Shown here one piece after another: positions 15,641 to 23,916 of a stretch of 64,000 nucleotides of DNA (positions are counted from its first letter, which is position 1; each line of letters opens with the position of its first letter). The stretch lies in assembly GCF_035575815.1 (NCBI RefSeq), contig NZ_DATLXO010000105.1, positions 1 to 64,000 on the forward strand, in the 5' to 3' direction. Below the pieces are notes generated by a model. The model did not search any database. It saw only the letters and a list, made by a program, of their open reading frames with translations, and was not told the origin of the DNA. The DNA comes from Iamia sp035575815 (GTDB lineage Bacteria > Actinomycetota > Acidimicrobiia > Acidimicrobiales > Iamiaceae). The translations under genes and the position numbers were made by a program.

Positions 15641-17231
15641 CTACCAGGGGGTGTAGGGGGCGTCGGCCCGGCTGAGCCAGCCCAGCACCTCCCGGCGGGT
15701 CATCGGCCCCCGCGGCTGCCAGGGCGGGGGCAGGGCGCCCGAGGCCACCATCAGGCGGGCCTCGTCGCGCGCCGCGGCCAGGCCGTCGGCGTCGAGGGCG
15801 CAGCGGGTGGCGTCGGGGTCGAGGCCGAAGAGCCGGGCCGCGTTGAGGCCGAACACCTTGGCCTTCACCTCCGGCGTGAGCATCGGGTAACCGTGCTCGG
15901 CGGCGGTGGCCTCCGCGATCTGGAAGGCCCGGAAGGCCATGATCTGGGGCTGGGGCGAGCCGTACCAGATGCCGTCGGTGCCCCACATGACCCGCTCGGT
16001 GCCGACGTGCTTGAGCAGCTTACCGACGGCGTGAGCGGCCTGGTCGGGGTCGTTCATCGTCTCTCGCCACGTGGTGCCCAGCTCGGCCCAGACGTTCTGG
16101 TTGGGGGCCGATGCCGTGGTCATCGAGGGCCTTCACCAGCGAATCGATGCCGGTCTCGGCCGCAGCCGGGTCATAGGCCCCCTCGCGGGTCTGGATCTCG
16201 AAGGCGCCGTGGTAGACGACGAAGTCCATGTCGGGATAGGCGCGGGCGAGGGCCACGAGGTCGCGGGGGCCGTTGAAGCGCCGGTCGAACTCGAGCAGCG
16301 GCAGGCCCTTGTGCCCGCACATCACCTTCACCCCGAGCGACCGGGCCTGCTCGATCACGGGGATGCCGAGGGCGGGGTCGTCGAGGGCATAGCCCTGGCC
16401 GTTCGGTCCCCACGCGGTGTACACCTTGAACGCGGCGACGTTGCCAGTGCCGGCCCGGACCGCCATGTCGTCGAGGCGGGCGCCGAGCGGACCGAAGTTG
16501 GGGGCGATGACGTTGTGCACCAGCACCCGGCTGGCACCCCCGGTGGTCAGGGCGGCGGCCAGGGACTGGGTGCCGAGGGCGTCGTCGAACGGCATGGGTG
16601 CGTCGTCGGGGCCCGAGTTGGGCACGTCGGAGAGCAGGGCGACGGTGGTGTCGCTGGCCAGGAACATGTCGTGGAGGTAGGCGGCGCGATCCAGGCAGTC
16701 GTAGCGGTCGTCGGTGGCGCACCCCGCCGGCACCAAGCCCAGGATCATCTCCGCGATGCGGGGTGCGTTCTGCCGCCACGGCCGGTCGGGCATGACGTGG
16801 TGGGTGTGGACGTCGAAGATGAGCTCGGTGCCGCCGAGGGCGGTCTCGCACGCGGCGGCGTCCTCGGGGTCGGGAACCTCGTAGGTGCCGGCCGGCGGTG
16901 ACGTCGTGGGCTGACGGCCCCCGGTGGTCGACGGCGACCCGGACGAGGGGGTCGCCGTCGTCGGCCCGGCGGTGTCGTCCCCCGAGCAGCCGGCCAGGTT
17001 GAGCACCCCGAGGGTCACGGCCATGCCCGACGCGCTCTGCAGGAACCGGCGACGGTCGATGCCCGTGCGGCGCGCCGCGGCGTCGGCCCGCGCCACGATC
17101 AGGCGGGCCGCCTCCCGGTCTCGGGCCGAGGGTGGACCGGGCAGGAACTCGCCGTTCGACACCGACCCCGGCCGGAACGGCAACGGTGCCGGTCGGTCCG
17201 GCTCACGCTCGTCGCGGTAGCGCCCGGTCAT
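15641..17231 (-). pseudogene. Tat-secreted lipoprotein amidohydrolase, split by a frameshift
   Basis: Two reading frames together make one amidohydrolase-2 family protein of about 530 residues. Frame one starts at ATG 17231. It has a twin-arginine signal (DRRRFLQSASGMAV), a lipobox LAGCS, and metal motif FDVHTHHVM, and reaches KALDDHG. The second frame resumes at APNQNVWAELGTTWRETMND and ends at 15641 with WGTDGIWYG, the usual C-terminal Asp motif. The break is at a run of five G (five C on the coding strand) at 16103-16107. Removing one base restores GIGPNQNVWAELG. It may be a real pseudogene, a phase-variable gene or a sequencing error. Substrate unknown. Confidence 0.8.
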
Positions 17232-17354
17232 GGCCTCAGCCTCCCAGAGCGGCCGACCTCACGCGGGTCGTCGCCTTCCCCTGTTCAACGTCGCCGCCGC
17301 TCGGGGCGTTGCGTCGGCTTTCGGAGCGCCGGTGTCCCCGACGACGGCCCCGGG

Positions 17355-17723
17355 TCAGCTCACGCCGACGAGGTCGACGACGAAGACCAGCGTCTCGTTG
17401 GGGGCGATGGCGCCGGGTGCCCCGCGGGAGCCGTACGCCATGTCCGGCGGCAGGGTCAGGCGGCGCTGGCCGCCGACCCGCATCCCGACCACACCCTGAT
17501 CCCACCCGGCGATGACCTGGCCGGCGCCGAGGCGGAAGGTGAACGTGTCGCCCCGGTCCCATGAGGCGTCGAACTGCTGGCCCGTCGACCACGACACACC
17601 CACGTAGTGGACCTCGACGTTGCTGCCCGAGGTCGCCTCGGCCCCGTCGCCGACGGTGAGGTCGTCGCTCTCCATCTGGGCGGGCGGATCGATGTCGGGG
17701 ACGGTGACGTCGGGCTTGGCCAT
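17355..17723 (-). CDS. FKBP-type peptidyl-prolyl isomerase
   Basis: A 122-residue single-domain FKBP without signal peptide, so cytosolic. Motifs: VEVHYVGVSWSTGQQFDASW, RLGAGQVIAGWDQGVVGMRVGG (in pieces, RLGAGQVIAGWD and GVVGMRVGG), the LPPDMAYGSRG loop and the final TLVFVVDLVGV strand, all conserved. It catalyses prolyl cis-trans isomerisation during folding. ATG 17723 is 6 nt after TAGGGT, so likely leaderless. That hexamer includes the TAG stop of the upstream methyltransferase. The 123-nt gap to the amidohydrolase holds nothing I can name. Confidence 0.95.
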   Translation of the reverse strand: MAKPDVTVPDIDPPAQMESDDLTVGDGAEATSGSNVEVHYVGVSWSTGQQFDASWDRGDTFTFRLGAGQVIAGWDQGVVGMRVGGQRRLTLPPDMAYGSRGAPGAIAPNETLVFVVDLVGVS

Positions 17724-17729
17724 GGCCGC

Positions 17730-17735
17730 ACCCTA
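17730..17735 (-). promoter_or_regulatory. Leaderless -10 box (FKBP)
   Basis: TAGGGT on the minus strand ends 6 nt before ATG 17723. Its TAG is also the stop codon of the preceding methyltransferase gene. Confidence 0.5.
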
Positions 17736-18524
17736 CGGCGTGGTCTCCTCGCGACCGCCCGAGTCGTCGCTCCCGCCGGCGACGACGAGGCGGAAGCCAC
17801 CGTCGATCTCCTCCTGGTCGAGCAGGTCGGCGTGGCGGCGGTGCCACGCGCCGGACGCCAGGTCGGCCCGCAACCGCTCGATCCCCTGGTCCCGCTCGGC
17901 CGCGGGAAGCGCCGCGGTCGATGACGCCGCCGCCAGCACCGCGGGGTCGAGGTAGCGCTCGGGCCGGCGCCACCCCGCCCACAGGATCCCGTCGGCGCAG
18001 TCGTGGGGCACCGGCAGCGTCGTCACCACCCCGCCGCCCAGCGCCTCGGCCACTGCGGTCGGCGACGGTGGCAGGTTGAGGTCCAGGTCCATGATGCCGG
18101 GCAGGTACTCATCGATCAGCCAGAGCCCGGCGTGCTCGTCGTCGTCGAAGGTGACGATCACCTGGTGCCGACTGGTGCGTCGCAGCTCGGCCAGCCCGGC
18201 GCGCCAGTCGCTCCAGTGGTGGAGGCTGAGCACCACCAGGGCGGCGTCGAGCGCGCCATCGACCAGCGGGAGGGCTTCGGCCACCGCCCGTGCGGCGGGC
18301 GCCGCCCCGGCCGGGCGCTGGGCCACCATCACCGCCGAGGGCTCCAGGGCGGCGACAGTGCGGCCGGCGGGCTCGTAGGACCCGGCGCCGGCCCCCACGT
18401 TGGCGACCGTGGCGCAGCCGGCCAGCGCCGCGTCGATGGCCCGCTGCCAGCTCGGCTCCGGTCGGCGAACCCTGCTGTAGCCGACGCCGATGCGGTCGTA
18501 GGCGGGACCGGGGGCCGGGCCCAC
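17733..18524 (-). CDS. Class I SAM-dependent methyltransferase
   Basis: A 263-residue enzyme of the Methyltransf_11 type. YDRIGVGYSRVRRPEP is the common N-terminal motif of small-molecule methyltransferases. Motif I is VANVGAGAGSYEPAG; the post-I acidic residue is in VAALEPSAVM; motif IV is ALVVLSLHHW. The C-terminal half binds substrate, which is unknown. GTG 18524 starts 2 nt after the stop of the HAD gene, so the two form an operon. Confidence 0.85.
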   Translation of the reverse strand: MGPAPGPAYDRIGVGYSRVRRPEPSWQRAIDAALAGCATVANVGAGAGSYEPAGRTVAALEPSAVMVAQRPAGAAPAARAVAEALPLVDGALDAALVVLSLHHWSDWRAGLAELRRTSRHQVIVTFDDDEHAGLWLIDEYLPGIMDLDLNLPPSPTAVAEALGGGVVTTLPVPHDCADGILWAGWRRPERYLDPAVLAAASSTAALPAAERDQGIERLRADLASGAWHRRHADLLDQEEIDGGFRLVVAGGSDDSGGREETTP

Positions 18525-18526
18525 TA

Positions 18527-19306
18527 CTAGTCGGCCTCGGGTTCGAGCTGGGCGGCGGGGTCGGCCTCGGGGCGCTCGGGGCCCGGGAGCAGGTCGTGCA
18601 CCGACCCGATGCGATGCGCCCCGGGGCCGAGGTCGACCCCGCCGTAGAGGTCGTAGGGGTCGAGCAGCAGCGGCACCAACCCGGCGGCGCGGGCGCCGGC
18701 GACGTCGTAGCGGAGGCTGTCGCCCACGTAGCCGATGCGGGCCGGGTCCACCCCCCGGGCCGCCATCACCTCCAGAGCGGGGGCGAACACGGCCGGGTCG
18801 GGCTTCTCCACGCCGACCACGCCCGAGTCGACGACGACCTCGACCGGCACGCCGCCGCCGGGGCCGACCTGGCACAGGCCCAGGTTCCGGATCAGGCCCT
18901 CGACCTGGCCGATGGCGTTGCTGACCACCCCCAGGAGCACCTGGGCCTCGCCCAGGCGCTCCATGGCCGTCACCGTCTCGACCATGGGGAAGCGCCAGCA
19001 GTAGTGGCCGAAGACCCGGGTGAACGCGCGCCAGGCCTCGTCCATCCGCTCGGCGGGCACGCCGGCCTCGGCGAGGTAGGCAGCGATGTAGTCGAGCCAT
19101 GGGCCTCGGCCCTCGAGGGTGGAGGTGGCGTGAGCCCGCATGCCGACGTAGTGGGCTCGCACCAGGTCCACGAGCGTGGCGGTGGCCTCCAGCGGGGCCA
19201 GGGCGGCGCCGAGCGAGACCGGGTCGGGGATCGTGATGACGCCGCCCACGTCGAACAGCACCGCGTCGAGGTCCCGCCCCACCACCGGTGATGTCTGCTC
19301 GCTCAC
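18527..19306 (-). CDS. HAD-superfamily hydrolase
   Basis: A 259-residue HAD subfamily IA phosphatase-like protein. Motif I is AVLFDVGGVI (nucleophile Asp about residue 19), motif II GVVSNAIG, motif III Lys in VEKPDPAVF, motif IV GYVGDSLRYDV. It has the alpha-helical cap between motifs I and II. Phosphate-ester substrate unknown. Start: GTG 19306 with GGAGG 8 nt upstream. Frames starting further upstream would translate the 43-bp repeat and are rejected. Coupled to the downstream methyltransferase. Confidence 0.88.
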   Translation of the reverse strand: MSEQTSPVVGRDLDAVLFDVGGVITIPDPVSLGAALAPLEATATLVDLVRAHYVGMRAHATSTLEGRGPWLDYIAAYLAEAGVPAERMDEAWRAFTRVFGHYCWRFPMVETVTAMERLGEAQVLLGVVSNAIGQVEGLIRNLGLCQVGPGGGVPVEVVVDSGVVGVEKPDPAVFAPALEVMAARGVDPARIGYVGDSLRYDVAGARAAGLVPLLLDPYDLYGGVDLGPGAHRIGSVHDLLPGPERPEADPAAQLEPEAD

Positions 19307-19323
19307 GCCACCATCCTCCAACG

Positions 19324-19438
19324 TTGCACGGTTCTGGACCCACGGGTCGGTCATCCGCTCAAAGTTGTGGCCCGTCGGATCCGGAAAGCCGGACCTTGCA
19401 CGGTTCTGGACACATGGGTCGGTCATCCGCTCAAAGTT
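19324..19438. repeat. Two copies of a 43-bp intergenic repeat
   Basis: Copies at 19324-19366 and 19396-19438 begin TTGCACGGTTCTGGAC and end CATCCGCTCAAAGTT. They differ at two positions and are separated by a 29-bp spacer (72-bp period). They fill the gap between the HAD gene and ribH. Function unknown; possibly a small dispersed element. Confidence 0.9.
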
Positions 19439-19441
19439 CGG

Positions 19442-19927
19442 TCATGCTCGGATGCGCTCGAGCAGGCGGACCATCTCGACCGCGCTGTGGGCGCTCTGTT
19501 CACCGACGTTGTGGCCGCCGGCGTCCTCGGAGCGCTCGAGGGCCTGGTCGAGGTCCTCGGTGGTGAGCACGCCGAAGATGATCGGGACGCCGGTGGCCAG
19601 CCCGGCGCGCAGGATGCCCGCCGCGCTCTCCCCCGCCACCGCCTCGTAGTGGGTGGTGGCGCCCCGGATCACACACCCGAGGCCGACAACCGCGTCGACG
19701 CGGCCAGACTCGGCGAAGGCCTTGGCCGCGAGGGGGACCTCGAAGGCCCCCGGAACCCACTCGACGGTCGGCGGCTCGGCCCCGACCGCGGTCAGGCCCC
19801 GCTGCACCCCATCGAGGAGCCGGAACGTGATCAGGTCGTTGAAGCGCCCGGCCACAACCGCGACGCGCACACCGGCGCCGTCGAGGTTCGGTTCCATCCG
19901 TCGGGGCGAGGCGGCATCACCCGCCAT
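19442..19927 (-). CDS. ribH: 6,7-dimethyl-8-ribityllumazine synthase
   Basis: A 161-residue enzyme joining DHBP and the ribityl pyrimidine to make lumazine, the riboflavin precursor. Motifs: VAVVAGRFNDLITFRLLDG, the VEWVPGAFEVPLAAK phosphate/pyrimidine site, GLGCVIRGATTHYEAVAG and the catalytic-region FGVLTTEDLDQALERS. The chain forms icosahedral or pentameric assemblies in the family. ATG 19927 overlaps the ribBA stop by 1 nt (TGATG) and has GAGGAGG just upstream. Last gene of the rib operon. Confidence 0.96.
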   Translation of the reverse strand: MAGDAASPRRMEPNLDGAGVRVAVVAGRFNDLITFRLLDGVQRGLTAVGAEPPTVEWVPGAFEVPLAAKAFAESGRVDAVVGLGCVIRGATTHYEAVAGESAAGILRAGLATGVPIIFGVLTTEDLDQALERSEDAGGHNVGEQSAHSAVEMVRLLERIRA

Positions 19928-21279
19928 CAGGCCTCCTCGCCGGCCGCCGGCAGGTCCAGGGGCGGGTCGCCGGGGAGATCGGCGGGCGGGGTCGGCGCCG
20001 CGCCCTCGCCGATGTCGTCGAGGCCCTCGAGCAGGTGGCCCATCCGGTCGCGCTTGGTGCGGAGGTAGGCGATGTTCTCCGGGTTGGCGGCGGTCACCGA
20101 CGGCACCCGTTGGGTGATGTCGAGGCCGAAGCCGTCCAGGCCGCCGTACTTGGCCGGGTTGTTGGTGATGATCCGCATGGTGGTGATCCCGAGGTCGGTC
20201 AGGATCTGGGCTCCGATGCCGTACTCGCGGCTGTCGACGGGCAGACCCAGGTCGGTGTTGGCGTCGACGGTGTCGCGCCCCTCGTCCTGCAGCGTGTAGG
20301 CCCGCATCTTGTGGCCGATGCCGATGCCGCGACCCTCGTGGCCCCGCAGGTAGACGATCACGCCCTTGTCCTCGGCCGCGATCATCGCCATGGCCGAGTC
20401 GAGCTGCACGCCGCAGTCGCAGCGCATGGAGCCGAACACGTCGCCGGTGAGGCACTCGCTGTGCACCCGGACCAGCACGTCATCGGCGCCGTTGACCGAC
20501 CCCCGCACCATGGCCACGTGCTGCTCGCCGTCGAGCACTGACTCGAACACGTAGCTGGTGAAGTCGCCCCACTGGGTGGGGATGCGGGCCTCGGCCACCC
20601 GGCGCACCAGCTTCTCGGTGCGACGGCGGTAGCGGATCAGGTCCGCGATGGAGATGAAGAGCAGGTCGTGCTCGGCCGCGAAGCGCACGAGCTCGGGCAC
20701 CCGGGCCATGTCCATCTTCTTCTCGTCGACGATCTCACAGAGGACCCCGGCCGGGGCCAGGCCGGCCAGGCGGGCCAGGTCGATGGCCGCCTCGGTGTGA
20801 CCGGCTCGCTTGAGCACGCCCCCCTGGCGCCCCACGAGGGGGAAGATGTGGCCGGGGCGGGCCAGGTCGCCAGGGCGGGTGGCCGGGTCGACCAGCGAGG
20901 CAATGGTGGCCGACCGGTCGTGGGCCGAGATCCCGGTCGAGGTGCCGTGGCGGTGGTCGACGGTCACCGTGAACGCGGTGCGCATGCTCTCGGTGTTCTG
21001 CTCCACCATGGGTCGCAGGTCGAGCTCGGCGGCCCGCTCGGCGGTGATCGGCGCGCAGATCACCCCCGAGGAGTGCTGGAGGAAGAACGCGATCTTCTCC
21101 GCCGTGACCGCCTCGGCCGCCATGATGAGGTCGCCCTCGTTCTCGCGGTCCTCGTCGTCGACGACGACCACGATCTCGCCCCCCCCGACCGCCGCGATGG
21201 CGTCCTCGATGGGAGCGAAGGGGGGCCTCGGGTCGGGGCCGCCCTCGAGGTGGTGGGCGGGGTCGGAGGACGGCGTCAT
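19927..21279 (-). CDS. ribBA: Bifunctional DHBP synthase / GTP cyclohydrolase II
   Basis: A 450-residue fusion providing both riboflavin precursors. The N-terminal RibB part (about 25-230) has DDEDRENEGDLIMAAE and RPGHIFPLVGRQGGVLKRAGHTEA (as RPGHIFPL and RAGHTEA), which makes dihydroxybutanone phosphate from ribulose-5-P. The C-terminal RibA part (about 235-405) has the zinc cysteines in SECLTGDVFGSMRCDCG and the GTP motif LRGHEGRGIG. It ends in a Pro/Gly-rich tail. The start overlaps the ribE stop by 4 nt (ATGA). Confidence 0.96.
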   Translation of the reverse strand: MTPSSDPAHHLEGGPDPRPPFAPIEDAIAAVGGGEIVVVVDDEDRENEGDLIMAAEAVTAEKIAFFLQHSSGVICAPITAERAAELDLRPMVEQNTESMRTAFTVTVDHRHGTSTGISAHDRSATIASLVDPATRPGDLARPGHIFPLVGRQGGVLKRAGHTEAAIDLARLAGLAPAGVLCEIVDEKKMDMARVPELVRFAAEHDLLFISIADLIRYRRRTEKLVRRVAEARIPTQWGDFTSYVFESVLDGEQHVAMVRGSVNGADDVLVRVHSECLTGDVFGSMRCDCGVQLDSAMAMIAAEDKGVIVYLRGHEGRGIGIGHKMRAYTLQDEGRDTVDANTDLGLPVDSREYGIGAQILTDLGITTMRIITNNPAKYGGLDGFGLDITQRVPSVTAANPENIAYLRTKRDRMGHLLEGLDDIGEGAAPTPPADLPGDPPLDLPAAGEEA

Positions 21280-21983
21280 GGCTGGCTCCAGGTGGTGGCG
21301 TCGGACCCGAGGGGTGCCCGCAGGGGTGGAGGTGGGGACGGGAGGCCGGCGGCAGCGCCAGGCCGCGCCTCGTCGCCGGCGGGCTCGGGCCCGTCGAGGC
21401 CGGCGAGGGCGTCACGGTTGGCGTACCAGGCGAGGAGGCGCTCGACGTGCTTGGCGGTCACGTCGACCTCGAGGTTGACGGCGTCGCCCGGGCGACGGAG
21501 GCCGAGGGTCGTGACCTCGGCGGTGTGGGGGATGATCGCCACCGAGAGGCCGTCGTCGTGGACGGCGGCGACGGTGAGGCTGACGCCGTCGATGGTGATC
21601 GAGCCCTTCGGAACCACGTAGCGCAGGAGGTCGACGGGCACGGTGATGCGCAGGTCCGGGGTGGGGGCAACGACGTGGCCGACGCCGTCGACGTGGCCCT
21701 GCACGATGTGGCCGCCGAGGCGGTCGGTCACCCGCACCGGGCGCTCGAGGTTGACCCGGTCGCCGGGGGCGAGGTCGCAAAGCGAGGTGCGCGAGAAGGT
21801 CTCGTCGACCACGTCGGCCTCCCACCAGCCGTCGCCGAGGGTGACCACGGTGAGGCAGGTGCCGTCGACGGCGATCGAGTCACCTATGCCGGCGTCGGAT
21901 GTCACCACTTCGGCCTCGATGCGCAGCCGCATCGCCTCTCGACCGGAGACGGTGCCCAGCTCCTCGATGATGCCGGTGAACAT
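21276..21983 (-). CDS. ribE: Riboflavin synthase alpha chain
   Basis: A 235-residue enzyme that dismutates two lumazines to riboflavin. It has two internally repeated lumazine-binding beta-barrels: first MFTGIIEELGTV with DGTCLTVV and VNLERP; second GGHIVQGHVDGVGHV with DGVSLTVAAV and VNLEVD. A C-terminal helix (AKHVERLLAWY) trimerises the protein. An extra Pro/Gly-rich tail of about 40 residues follows. It starts 1 nt after the ribD stop. Confidence 0.96.
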   Translation of the reverse strand: MFTGIIEELGTVSGREAMRLRIEAEVVTSDAGIGDSIAVDGTCLTVVTLGDGWWEADVVDETFSRTSLCDLAPGDRVNLERPVRVTDRLGGHIVQGHVDGVGHVVAPTPDLRITVPVDLLRYVVPKGSITIDGVSLTVAAVHDDGLSVAIIPHTAEVTTLGLRRPGDAVNLEVDVTAKHVERLLAWYANRDALAGLDGPEPAGDEARPGAAAGLPSPPPPLRAPLGSDATTWSQP

Positions 21984-21984
21984 G

Positions 21985-23013
21985 TCACGTCGCTCCGGGG
22001 TCAGGGGTGGGGCGCAGGTCGACGCGGATGTCGGAGCCGACGGGGGTCACCGCGGTGATCTCTCCCCGCCAGATGTCAGCGATGGTCGCCGGACCGGGAC
22101 CGCCGAAGAGGCCCGGGGCGTCGTCGCCGCCGGCCAGGGCGGGGGCCAGGTACACGACGTAGTGGTCGACCAGGCCGGCCCGGTGGAACGAGCCGGCCAC
22201 CGTGGCGCCCCCCTCTACGAGGGCTTGGACCACGCCGCGCTCGCCCAGGCTGTCGAGCAGGGCCCCGAGGTCACCGTCGTCGCGGGTCCACTCGGCACAC
22301 GGGTGGACGCGGGCCCCGTCGGGCGCGCCGCCGAGGACGATGCGCCAGGGGTCGGGCCCCTCGACCAGGCGGGTGGTGAGCGACGGGTCATCGGCGGCGA
22401 CGGTGCCGGCCCCGACGACGATGGCCTGGCTCTCGGCCCGGAGGCGGTGGGCGTCGGTGCGCGCCTCGGACCCGGTGATCCACTGCGAGGTGCCGTCGGG
22501 TGCCGCGGTGCGCCCGTCGAGGGTGGCCGCCAGCTTCAGCACGACATAGGGGCGCCCGGTGCGGCGGTGGTGCAGGTAGGGGTGGAGCTGGTCGGTGATG
22601 TCGTCGGCCCGGCAACCGAGCTCGACGGCCACCCCGGCGTCGCGCAGCTCGGCCATGCCGGCCCCCGCGACCCGGCGATCGGGGTCGGCCACGGCGACGA
22701 CGACGCGGCGCACGCCGGCGTCGATCAGCGCCTTCGAGCAGGGTCCGGTGAGGCCCTGGTGGGCGCACGGCTCGAGCGTCACGTAGACGGTGGCGCCGTG
22801 CGTGGCCAGGTCGCCGCCGGCGCCCCGCGCCGCATCGAGGGCGACGACCTCGGCGTGACGCCCTCCGGGAGGCTCGGTGGCCCCGCCGTGGACCGTCCCC
22901 TCGGTCGTGACCACAACCGCGCCCACCCACGGGTTGGGCGCGGTGGTGGTGCGCACGGACGCGCCGAGATCGATGGCCATCGCCATGCGCACCTCGTCGG
23001 TCGTCTCGGGCAC
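21985..23013 (-). CDS. ribD: Bifunctional riboflavin deaminase/reductase RibD
   Basis: A 342-residue enzyme. The N-terminal zinc deaminase domain (about 5-145) shows APNPWVGAVVV, HAEVVALD and VTLEPCAHQGLTGPCSKAL. The C-terminal NADPH reductase domain (about 150-330) has RPYVVLKLAATLDGRTA and QALVEGGATVAGSF. Start: GTG 23013 with AGGAG 5 nt upstream is preferred. A GTG at 23061 lies in frame but has no ribosome-binding site, and it sits in the structured region following the FMN riboswitch. First gene of ribD-ribE-ribBA-ribH. Confidence 0.93.
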   Translation of the reverse strand: MPETTDEVRMAMAIDLGASVRTTTAPNPWVGAVVVTTEGTVHGGATEPPGGRHAEVVALDAARGAGGDLATHGATVYVTLEPCAHQGLTGPCSKALIDAGVRRVVVAVADPDRRVAGAGMAELRDAGVAVELGCRADDITDQLHPYLHHRRTGRPYVVLKLAATLDGRTAAPDGTSQWITGSEARTDAHRLRAESQAIVVGAGTVAADDPSLTTRLVEGPDPWRIVLGGAPDGARVHPCAEWTRDDGDLGALLDSLGERGVVQALVEGGATVAGSFHRAGLVDHYVVYLAPALAGGDDAPGLFGGPGPATIADIWRGEITAVTPVGSDIRVDLRPTPDPGAT

Positions 23014-23044
23014 CGGGGCTCCTGGGTCGGGGACTCGCAGGGGC

Positions 23045-23203
23045 ACGGCACGCGCGGACACCCGGGCGGGTGCCGTTCGTTCCTCGCTTCCATCCGGACT
23101 GTGACCGTCGGCCCCGGGGTTCCACCGGGTCAGCCCCCCGACCGAGGTCGGGGGGGTCGTGGGCTCTCACCACCGGTCGGGACTTCCACCCAACCCCGCG
23201 AGG
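23045..23203 (-). promoter_or_regulatory. FMN riboswitch (RFN element) with downstream hairpin
   Basis: The aptamer spans 23203 to 23082 on the minus strand. P1 pairs CCTCGC (23198-23203) with GCGAGG (23082-23087). The conserved blocks GGAAGTCCCGACCGGTGGT, GAGAGCCCACGACCC and CCGACGGTCACAGTCCGGAT are all present. After P1, ACGGCAC (23070-23076) pairs with GTGCCGT (23045-23051), a hairpin placed to control read-through or access to ribD. FMN binding would switch off the whole rib operon. The 23014-23335 gap holds only this element, two promoters and a palindrome. Confidence 0.93.
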
Positions 23204-23223
23204 GAGTGTTCAGTTGTGGGGCC

Positions 23224-23247
23224 AGCATAGAAGGAGAACGTGTTCTC
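23224..23247 (-). promoter_or_regulatory. rib operon -10 box and adjacent palindrome
   Basis: TATGCT on the minus strand (23224-23229) would start transcription near 23217, just ahead of the riboswitch. No clear -35 is visible. A perfect palindrome, GAGAAC and GTTCTC around a GT centre (23234-23247), overlaps the expected -35 region and may be an operator. Confidence 0.45.
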
Positions 23248-23322
23248 ATCCCCACCCCGAGACGGACGTCACCTGCCGGGCAGAGCGGATCGGCGCGGGG
23301 CGATCGCGCCGGCCAACGGCCG

Positions 23323-23328
23323 TAGGGT
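23323..23328 (+). promoter_or_regulatory. Leaderless -10 box (GNAT)
   Basis: TAGGGT ends 7 nt before GTG 23336. Confidence 0.5.
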
Positions 23329-23335
23329 CGGGTCC

Positions 23336-23845
23336 GTGACCGAGCTGCACGGAGCGCGCGTGACCCTCCGGCCGGCGATCGGGACCGACGTCGAGGCGCT
23401 GGTGGCGATCCGCTCGACCCCCGGGGTGCGGGCCCGCTGGCGGGGCGATGACCTCCAGACCGACGTGCGCGCCGATGTCTCTTCCACCGACCACCACCTG
23501 CTCGTCATCGTCGATGGCGGCCGCATCGTCGGTGGCATCCAGTGGTACCGCGAGGAGGACCCCGACTACCGCCACGCCGGCATCGATGTCTTCGTCGACC
23601 CCGCGGTCCACGGGCAGGGCATCGGCACCGATGCGGTCCGGACCCTCGCTCGCCACCTGATCGCCGATCACGGTCACCACCGCCTGGTGATCGACCCTGC
23701 GGCCGACAACCCCGCGGCGATCCGCTGCTACGAGAAGGTCGGATTCCGGCCCGTGGGGGTCATGCGGTGCTACGAGCGCGGCCTCGACGGCACCTTCCAC
23801 GACGGCCTCCTCATGGACCTCATGGCCGAGGACCTGGTCGACTGA
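23336..23845 (+). CDS. GNAT-family N-acetyltransferase (AAC(6')-like)
   Basis: A 169-residue acetyl-CoA-dependent acetyltransferase. LRPAIGTDVEALVAI is the N-terminal strand-helix. DVFVDPAVHGQGIGTDAVRTL is the acetyl-CoA pyrophosphate loop (Q/RxxGxG/A). VIDPAADNPAAIRCYEKVGF is the canonical motif B. The arrangement resembles aminoglycoside 6'-N-acetyltransferases, but substrate cannot be concluded. The GTG at 23336 is chosen by the -10 box 7 nt upstream; an ATG-like start at 23240 would run across the rib promoter. Confidence 0.85.
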   Translation: MTELHGARVTLRPAIGTDVEALVAIRSTPGVRARWRGDDLQTDVRADVSSTDHHLLVIVDGGRIVGGIQWYREEDPDYRHAGIDVFVDPAVHGQGIGTDAVRTLARHLIADHGHHRLVIDPAADNPAAIRCYEKVGFRPVGVMRCYERGLDGTFHDGLLMDLMAEDLVD

Positions 23846-23916
23846 AGGTGCCCTGACGATCACCGGACGGCTGATCGGCCGGGACGGGACGACGGTCAGT
23901 GCGGGGCGGCCGACGG

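Noticed and set aside
19307..19426. N-terminal extension of the HAD protein (MTDPCVQNRA..., MTDPWVQNRA...)
   Set aside because: This merely translates the two copies of the 43-bp intergenic repeat; GTG 19306 with GGAGG is the better start.
23234..23247. LexA/SOS box at the GAGAAC-GT-GTTCTC palindrome
   Set aside because: Actinobacterial SOS boxes need GAAC-N4-GTTC; here the spacing is two.
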